DNA of 64,000 nt from Acanthaster planci (taxonomy: Eukaryota > Echinodermata > Asteroidea > Valvatida > Acanthasteridae), in NCBI RefSeq assembly GCF_001949145.1, contig NW_019091485.1:465807-529806 (forward strand). The letters run 5' to 3'. The position numbers and the translations under genes were made by a program. Below, piece by piece: positions 57,471 through 64,000 of this stretch. The notes beneath the pieces were generated by a model, which saw nothing but the letters and a program-made list of their open reading frames with translations, was not told the origin of the DNA and searched no databases. Position 1 is the first letter of the stretch. Every line of letters starts with the position of its first letter.

Positions 57471-57801
57471 TCCTTTGTTTTAGTTTAATTTTAACTATAA
57501 TTTTTATGTTATGATCATTACATTTATTGGGAAGTATAACTGGGGGCTCTGTTTGTCTTGGAGAGTGGGATGTCAGTGATTGAACAGACACTCAGCACCA
57601 TCATCCCCTCATCACCCAGAGTTTAGCCGACCTGTGAAGATACCTAAGGGGCCCGAGCCCTTAAACTGCTGGGAAATGGCTAGCCTCACGGGACCTTGTA
57701 AACAGGGTGCAGTTTGTCTGGGGAGATCCCCCATGCCTGGCCTTCTTTCCTCAGATAGACTGTGTCCCTGCAACATAGCTCCTATGCGGTATACTAATAT
57801 A

Positions 57802-58678
57802 CAGGGTGTCCACATAAAATGTATACAAAGATAAAAATTACTGTAATAGCAAAACTACTTTATAAATATGGGAAAGAGAAATATATCTCTAGAAGGGGCA
57901 GAATGCCCCCTTTGCAATGATGGTATACAGCTTGTGATATTATTGACACAGATGAGTGAACAAACTAGACCGATGTTAAGGTACTGAAATCGGCACTGTG
58001 ACAAGTTTGCATGTGTGATTAACAAGGCTAGACCATGCAAGTGTGCAGAATACCAAATGCCTTTGCTTTGAAAAGTATGAGAAGTTGCATATTGATAACA
58101 AAAGGCAGCATGTGGAGTGAAGGCGATTTCTTTTTATGGCGGTACCTGCAGAGCCAAATTTTCGCTACACCCTAATGTTCAGCTAATGTTCAGGAGTTAA
58201 TGTGCAAGAACAGTGGAAAAAGTCAATGGTCTCCGTCAAGACCTTGAAATGATCAGACGAGCAGTAAGGGACATGTTACGAAGATGTCAGATGTGCATTG
58301 ACAGGAATGGTGGCCATATGGAGGACTTAGCACATTAAACTGATGTAGTAAGTAGCGAAAACAAAGTAGATAAGATTGATTTAGGTACATTCCTTGTTTT
58401 GAAGAATGCGTTCTTAAAGCAAAGGCATTTGGTATTCTCCACACTTGCATGGTCTAGCCTTGTTAATCACACATGCAAACTTGTCAGAGTGCCGATTTCA
58501 GTACCTTAACATCGGTCTAGTTTGTTCACTCATCTGTGTCAATAATATCACAAGCTGTATACCATCATTGCAAAGGGGGCATTCTGCCCCTTCTAGAGAT
58601 ATGTTTCACTTTCCCATGAAGTAATTTTGCTATTACATTAGTTTTTATCTTGGTATACTTTTTTATGTGGACACCCTG
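57802..58678 (+). mobile_element. Mariner-like foldback element with transposase remnant
   Basis: The ends CAGGGTGTCCAC and GTGGACACCCTG are flanked by TA on both sides, the target duplication of the Tc1/mariner group. The terminal inverted repeats are very long (about 57802-58070 and 58415-58678). The middle encodes a C-terminal transposase remnant on the plus strand: DFFLWRYLQSQIFATP near 58128 (DFFLWGYLK-type motif) and CQMCIDRNGGHMEDL near 58290 (CIDxxGGHFE-type motif). The catalytic N-terminal part is absent, so it is not autonomous. Confidence 0.82.
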
Positions 58679-58986
58679 TATGTACATCAAACTATTATTG
58701 TATTACTCATTTCTAATTGTCGTTTATTTTTGTCTTGCCAGAAAAGTCAATGTAAATCGCCCTAAGGCTAATTTAACGCCAGGCGTTAGCCCAATCCATT
58801 TCATTAGTATTATTTTTTTATTGGTCAATCAGTTATGCTACCCTTTAAGACAGATTTCATAGTTAAAAAGGTATCTAAAAGAAGCAAACTCTTGAAGAGA
58901 AGGGAAAGTGTCTGTGTGTGAAAACAGTCAACATAAAAGAAAATAACTCCTGACTGCATTAACAAAATTCATGATGCTCAGCTTAC
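58679..58986. other. Sequence downstream of the last receptor exon
   Basis: Between the mariner element and the donor of the GPS exon there is no exon-like frame on the minus strand and no transmembrane segment. Confidence 0.5.
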
Positions 58987-59113
58987 AACTGGAGGGGCAT
59001 TGTCCACCATGACAGCAAAGTTGGTGAGATGGTTACAGGAACAGTTGATGTGGGTGGTGTTGAAGGAGTCCACAGAGCAACCCTTGGTGGACCAGCCACC
59101 CACCCCATCAAAC
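58987..59113 (-). CDS. CELSR: CELSR-like exon with GPS cleavage site
   Basis: Acceptor ggcag|G; donor GTT|gtaagc, ending in phase 0. It encodes the second half of the GPS, with HLT and the conserved Cys residues. A receptor would continue into transmembrane helix 1 in the next exon, which is not found. Confidence 0.85.
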
Positions 59114-62100
59114 CTGCCACATAGGAAGACAGCAAACACATGTTAGAATATGTTGGAACAGCTTGAAGACATTCAACATAAAGGCAGAAAATCTTTACCA
59201 ATGGACTTATGCAACATACACTTACCTGGTGTAGTACGGTGAGTTACATTGCCACGTCCCAAAAATAAAGTTGCACACAAGATTCGAAAAATTGTGATAA
59301 CAAATTCAATTTAGCATCTCCGAGCCCTCTTCACCAGGCATGGGGTCTGTTTATTTCACTTGGATCCGGATCATGATCAGTGATCTGACATCGGTTCACT
59401 GACACCAGAACACGCCTAAAGGATAGCTCGAACCAGCTTGGGGATCATTGATTGAAATCCAGATCCATGCAGATGAATGCAGAGAAAATGGCCTATCTGA
59501 AAATATTGATTTGATTATAACCACTAAGATAACATCATCTATGATTTAATTTGAAAATGCAAACAAAACATCACAAACTCCTTTGTTATCCTCACATGGC
59601 AATAAGTCTACTGGGTGCCAATACTTAATGCAATGTACATGTAATTCATGGTAGCCAACAGCTGCATCTGGGTTTAATCTTTGGTTACGCAGTCAAAAAA
59701 TTCCCAATCAGGCCACAAATTCGTCAATCTGGATGAGCTGCTCTTGTGGCATCCGTTTAAAACCTGACTTACAAGGAGAAGTCCCAGAAGACGCACTGTG
59801 GATTGATGGTGTTTGCTTGACCCAGGGTAGCGATCTCCAAGATGATTGGGTACAGCAGATTGTCGGTGCTGCCCTCAGTGGCTAGGTGGTCATACAGTGA
59901 CAATGAGATGACGGGGGTGTTGATGACTTGACCAACGGCACCCTCTGATGGCCTAATCAGAAGTAAGGAAATTGCTCAATATGATGAATTTAAAGTAAAA
60001 CAAAATTGAATCATAAAGTATAGCTCCAGGGTGTGTGAGTAGAGCATAAAAAATGGCCAAAATTAGCTGAAATTGCAAACGCAAAGTATATACAGCATAG
60101 GGGCTACAGCCCGCTTAAAGCCCTGGGAAACTTTTGAAATGTGTGATGCATGGTGGTGTAACCACTAGTCATTTTTCTTGCAATTTATGCATATTTTCAA
60201 TTTAATATTTTGCCTGAAATTTAACTTCCTGAAGATTAAATGAACTAGTATACCAATATTGTAAATATCAACGTTTGTAGAGTGAGTTTGCCCTTTTCCC
60301 AAATGATTCAACCACATTTTCAAATTTTCGATCCTTTGTTTCAAAGAATACCTATCGCATGTCAAGGCTCTTGGATTGTGTCACCTGCCCGTCTACGGTG
60401 TATTTCATCAATGTCCATTTCCGCGCATTTGTACCCTGAGGATCGGTCTTGTCAAAGATTGTATCCAAGTAAGAACTTCTTTGGACAATTATACACTTGT
60501 TTTGCATGGACATTTTCATGAGTGTATGTCCAAAAATTGTTTGTAATCTCGTATAAAACGATGCACATCGAGCGTGTAAAAACCACCTAATAATGCATGG
60601 CACAAGAACTTTGCCACCTGCCAGCTGTACATGGGAAGCTGTCTATCAGCGAAAGCAAACATTTACCAACCTTATTTCAAGCTGCAAATTTACAGTGAAA
60701 TGTGTGCTACTGCGAGTTATAGTGGAGATAGTTATAGTCACCACTTCCACTGACGACGGCTGTAACAAGTCCCACAGACACATATATGAGTATTGACATT
60801 TCATTTGCTGCCAATCACAACACAATGACCAGGTGGTCCCAGGACACTGTTTAAACACAAGGCTTGCACTTCAAGCCCCGCCGAAAAATGCCCACGTAGC
60901 TTTGTATATGCTGTACATGTACACATGTACATGTTCATGTACATGTACATGCAATCACGGGCATAAAGGCACTCCAGTCCTGTCTTTTCCCATGCATTCG
61001 GTGTCGGGAAGAAAAAAACATGAAACCAGCACTTGCGCAAAGAAGGAAATGAGGAAAATCTGGCCTGTTGGTGGCAAAAAGCAGAAAATGAAATGGTACA
61101 CTCAACTAAAAAAGTGGAAATTCGCTAAAAAGTAGAGATTTCACACCCCTATTTTTCTGAAGCCCCTGAGACTTCATTCAGCTCACATTCAGTGTCAGAT
61201 AGAGTTAACATCATTTTGTGATGTACAGAACAAACACAAAATGGTGCAGTTGGAATGAAGCTTCATATTGAGGCAATGATGAGTGCATACTTTGAATGAT
61301 GAAGATGTGATGAACATTTCGGCACACAGTTCTGTGCAGCGTAGTAAGAAGCAAACAGTTGCTAAAGCTTTCACAGACATTTTCAGAAAATCAGATTTGT
61401 TCAAATACACCCAGCCATATACCCAGACATCCAGCCATTCCAAAAAGTTAGATCAGTGTAACTGGCCGATAAAAAAAGAAAGGTGCATATTTGTTCTGAA
61501 ATGCAGTGAAGCAAAGGCAATTTTAAGGACTACTGCATTTTCGTTCCTTTGCAGAGCTTGCAGAAAGCCCCTAAATTATGCCTCAAAGCTCAGAAAGGTC
61601 ATAAAGTTTACAGAAATTTTCAAATTTTGGGCCCTCTGAAAAAATGTTTGCCCCCCCCCCAAAAAAAATCAGTCCTGGATCTGCCTTTACACTGTACTAC
61701 GCTACAAATCTGATCCATCAGAAGTTAATTTGCAGTATTTACAACCAACATTTGCACTATGACTTGATTAATTCAGAGAACATTTCAATGTTTTGAACCT
61801 GAATGGTCAATTCAGGCCAAGGCAGGGCATAGTTCCATTGGAGACTTACTTGACGCTGGAATCTGATTGGTTAGGTAAGAGCTCTCCCACTGTGTTGTAC
61901 TTGATATAGGACGCTAAAGCGACAATGCTTTCGATGGAAATCATGGAGGGGTCGTCCACTTGCGGTTTGGGTTGGATTACGCCCTCAGGAATGTGTATTC
62001 GTGTAGTATCCCGCTCAATTCCATCCTCCCACTGGTCAATCTCGTAATTGGGGATGACTATTGAGTTTCGGTCCTCCCGAACAATAACGTCATGGTGCAT

Positions 62101-63280
62101 CACTGATAATATTCAAATGTTAAAAACAGGAATGGTACCTTTTTAGAAAAAAAGTGATGTATTCTATGCCAGCAGTGATCAGAAAGACATCGCTTGCAAG
62201 GAACTGAACAATACAGATCTGAACTGATTTTATCAGTTTTTATTAACCACTTCACGCTGAGGGAGCCTGAAATCGGACAAAGGAGCCAGGTCTTGTAACA
62301 AAAGACCACATTCTGAACAAAAGACCAAGCTGCTGGGACTTGAACATTACAAAGGATTACAATACAAAGGATTACAACCATGGACCAAAGCTCTCCAGTG
62401 CTGCAATGCTGAGCAACACAATACCGCTGCACACCAATCTGGCCCCCTTGAAAAAGATGCCAACATTGAACTGCTCTAGTTTCGAGACCAAAAGCAAATT
62501 ACGCAACACCGAACAATCTGGGCTCTCTTCACAAGGTAGCAGGCCTGGCTGAAATACACGGGCATCAATAGATGTTGTGTGTCAGGTTAAAGTAGCCGCC
62601 AAACAGTCATTTGTGTGGGCATAAACATCCAGTAAATGAGGTAATAAATATTTGAAGAATTTTGAAAAACCATGAAAAATGCCCGTATTTGTGCACAGCC
62701 ATTTTAATTAAACCCGGCGCGAAGTGGTTAAAGATGTGAAAACTTTTCTTAATTTCTGATATCAAAAGAAACCTCAAAGAAACATTTCATTTCAAACTGT
62801 AATGTGAAGGCAGTGTAGACAAAAACAGATTCGATTTGCCTTTCATCTGAGTGAAAAATGTCACTAATAATTACACCTAAATTTGCCAATCAAAGTGCTC
62901 TAGTCACATTGTATTACACACCCAAAGCTTGTTGGTTGCTATGCACAGTACATTTCATTCACCATTCTGTAACAATTGCTGAAATCAACTGACAAGCATT
63001 ATTCCATCTTGAAACTAATTCTAGGCATGAGAGTTGTCTGTACATCAGATTCCATGCTACCAAGGAATTGTGCCTTACCAATGTTGGGAGCAACAATGAA
63101 GATCTCTGGAATGTGTGTGTAATCAGATGTGATGGCCGTTACGGCTGTCTTGGCTATGTTAGCACCAAAGGCCTCCAGGGCTGATATGACCTCTGGTACA
63201 CCTTTTGAACTCCTCTGTATGATGGCCCAGTGGGCCTTGTTCACAGGGTCTAGCAGGCGGCTGGCTATCTCAACCACTTT
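58987..63280 (-). CDS. CELSR: CELSR/Flamingo-like adhesion GPCR, partial: GAIN domain with GPS
   Basis: In transcript order the exons are 63079-63280, 61850-62102, 59773-59952 and 58987-59113, with GT/AG sites and matching phases (about 254 codons). The first exon begins at an acceptor, so the 5' end lies beyond the window. The product is a GAIN domain. [41 protein letters not shown] and QCVFWDFSL lead to [26 protein letters not shown]. The last is a complete GPS with all Cys/Trp residues and the HL-T self-cleavage site. The order and the [15 protein letters not shown] wording match CELSR (planar-cell-polarity cadherin receptors) better than latrophilins. No seven-helix exon follows in this window. 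Confidence 0.75.
59773..59952 (-). CDS. CELSR: CELSR-like exon, GAIN core
   Basis: Acceptor ttag|G; donor TT|gtaagt, phase 2 to 2. It contains [28 protein letters not shown] and QCVFWDFS, the strand pattern leading to the GPS first Cys and Trp. Confidence 0.85.
59953..61849 (-). other. Intron of the CELSR-like gene
   Basis: No gene recognised. A dense block of overlapping ACATGTA palindromes lies at 60913-60951. A C-run then A-run lies at 61650-61669. Confidence 0.5.
61850..62102 (-). CDS. CELSR: CELSR-like exon, middle of GAIN domain
   Basis: Acceptor atcag|TG; donor AA|gtaagt. [20 protein letters not shown] and [10 protein letters not shown], then [19 protein letters not shown], match the GAIN-B strands of CELSR-type receptors. 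Confidence 0.85.
62247..62727 (+). mobile_element. piggyBac-type MITE, full-length copy
   Basis: It is flanked by TTAA on both sides, with inverted ends CCACTTCACGC / GCGCGAAGTGG. The interior shares AACAAAAGACCA, ACAATCTGGGCTCT and CCTGGCTGAAATAC with the other copies. It lies in an intron of the CELSR-like gene. Confidence 0.75.
63079..63280 (-). CDS. CELSR: CELSR-like exon, start of GAIN region in this window
   Basis: Acceptor tgtag|AAA; donor ATT G|gtaagg. It encodes [37 protein letters not shown] and IFIVAPNI, the helical GAIN-A type segment. Upstream exons are beyond the window. Confidence 0.82.
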
Positions 63281-64000
63281 CTACATATGGGGAGAAAGGC
63301 CCAAGAAAATGGAGACATTGATAAAAACCACTGCTACCAAGAATGTACAGTACCAATGGTTCAAGACTCATTCACTGACTCAGGACTCAAGGCATGAATG
63401 CAAATGCAAATTTGTTTCACTGTTGTTTCACTGTGAATTTACAAAACTTTTCCACTCGGATGAATCTGTTGCAAAATCTGATGTCAAACTTCCATTCCTG
63501 TTTGTCATTCACATCAAGTGTGAGCAGCTATTAATTAGACACGTAGACGAACTAGGCCAAAAAGACAACAAACAAATATTTTTCTATTTTTTTAATGGAG
63601 GAAAATTAATGAAATGGGCAAGAAGTACTCATTCTGACAGGTCTTCTCGTATCTTCTCATACATTTGTCTAATTGCAGTAGTCACTGCAAACCACGATTC
63701 ACTACTATGAACCCTAGGCCATATGCTTTAGCGACTGCAGAAACAAGTTTGTCACACCAAATTGGTAACCCGGTAATGCTTGAGGTGGCACATATAGAAC
63801 ACAGAACCAGAAATGGTTACATCATCTAGAGAATGTAAAAGGCAGCAGATGATATAGTTTATAAATATCATTTACACTTTAACATTTGACATGTTTTGTA
63901 CTCTGCTACTCTCACTCAACAGTATTACTCTAGAATAATAATAAAGTACTTATTTTAGTTTGCTACATGTAAAAACAAATTTGGGACTACAATTTAGGGT
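63281..64000 (-). other. Upstream intron of the CELSR-like gene (runs off the window)
   Basis: No further receptor exon is recognisable. The 193-codon plus-strand frame overlapping the neighbouring exon is antisense and has no domain. Confidence 0.5.

Noticed and set aside
63129-63710. 193-codon plus-strand open frame
   Set aside because: Its first part is antisense to the CELSR-like exon at 63079-63280, which has a clear domain match and splice sites.
1-64000. Bacterial-type systems: operons, CRISPR arrays, defence islands, toxin genes
   Set aside because: Split genes with GT/AG introns and animal transposable elements throughout. No spaced identical repeats or compact gene clusters are present.

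Overview
This is a eukaryotic, animal window. Genes are split into short exons with GT/AG introns of about 0.2 to 4 kb, transposable-element debris is common, and there is one 156-base run of N (34649-34804). The palindrome TACATGTA recurs throughout, and there are CR1/L2-type, RTE-like, BEL/Pao, Penelope-like, mariner and piggyBac-type relics plus tRNA-derived SINEs. Together these suggest a marine invertebrate, possibly a deuterostome such as an echinoderm, hemichordate or amphioxus. The phylum cannot be fixed from the sequence alone.

Region 1 (about 2.4-26.5 kb, + strand) holds one gene of 16 predicted exons, whose splice phases all agree, encoding about 933 residues. It has an acidic, serine-rich N-terminal half, then a pleckstrin-homology (PH) domain, then a complete but divergent actin fold. 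I know of no standard family with a PH domain joined to an actin-related protein, so this is the most interesting coding feature. Its actin part keeps the adenosine-side GGTT loop but has changed the second phosphate loop and lost most of the DNase-I loop, so it looks like a membrane-targeted, non-polymerising pseudo-actin.

Region 2 (about 26.5-33 kb) is intergenic: one copy of an unclassified ~500-bp repeat, a half copy of a piggyBac-type MITE, a solo LTR, and a very tentative minus-strand terminal exon.

Region 3 (33.5-43.3 kb, - strand) is an intact six-exon mitochondrial carrier (SLC25 family, 318 residues). Its introns hold a full MITE and two GAGTC-rich tandem arrays. The assembly gap lies in another MITE copy, in the last intron.

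Region 4 (45-58.7 kb) is a nest of dead elements: an RTE-like LINE (- strand), a BEL/Pao relic, a Penelope-like GIY-YIG relic, CR1/L2-type LINE pieces and a mariner foldback. It also contains an inverted, deleted duplicate of the carrier locus (about 52.6-56.6 kb) with broken copies of carrier exons 5 and 6. That duplicate keeps the empty target site of the solo LTR at 31873-32635, which orders the two events.

Region 5 (58.98-63.3 kb, - strand) has four exons of the GAIN/GPS region of a CELSR/Flamingo-like adhesion receptor. The 5' part lies beyond the window end. No seven-transmembrane exon is recognisable downstream, where only dead elements and the carrier locus follow.
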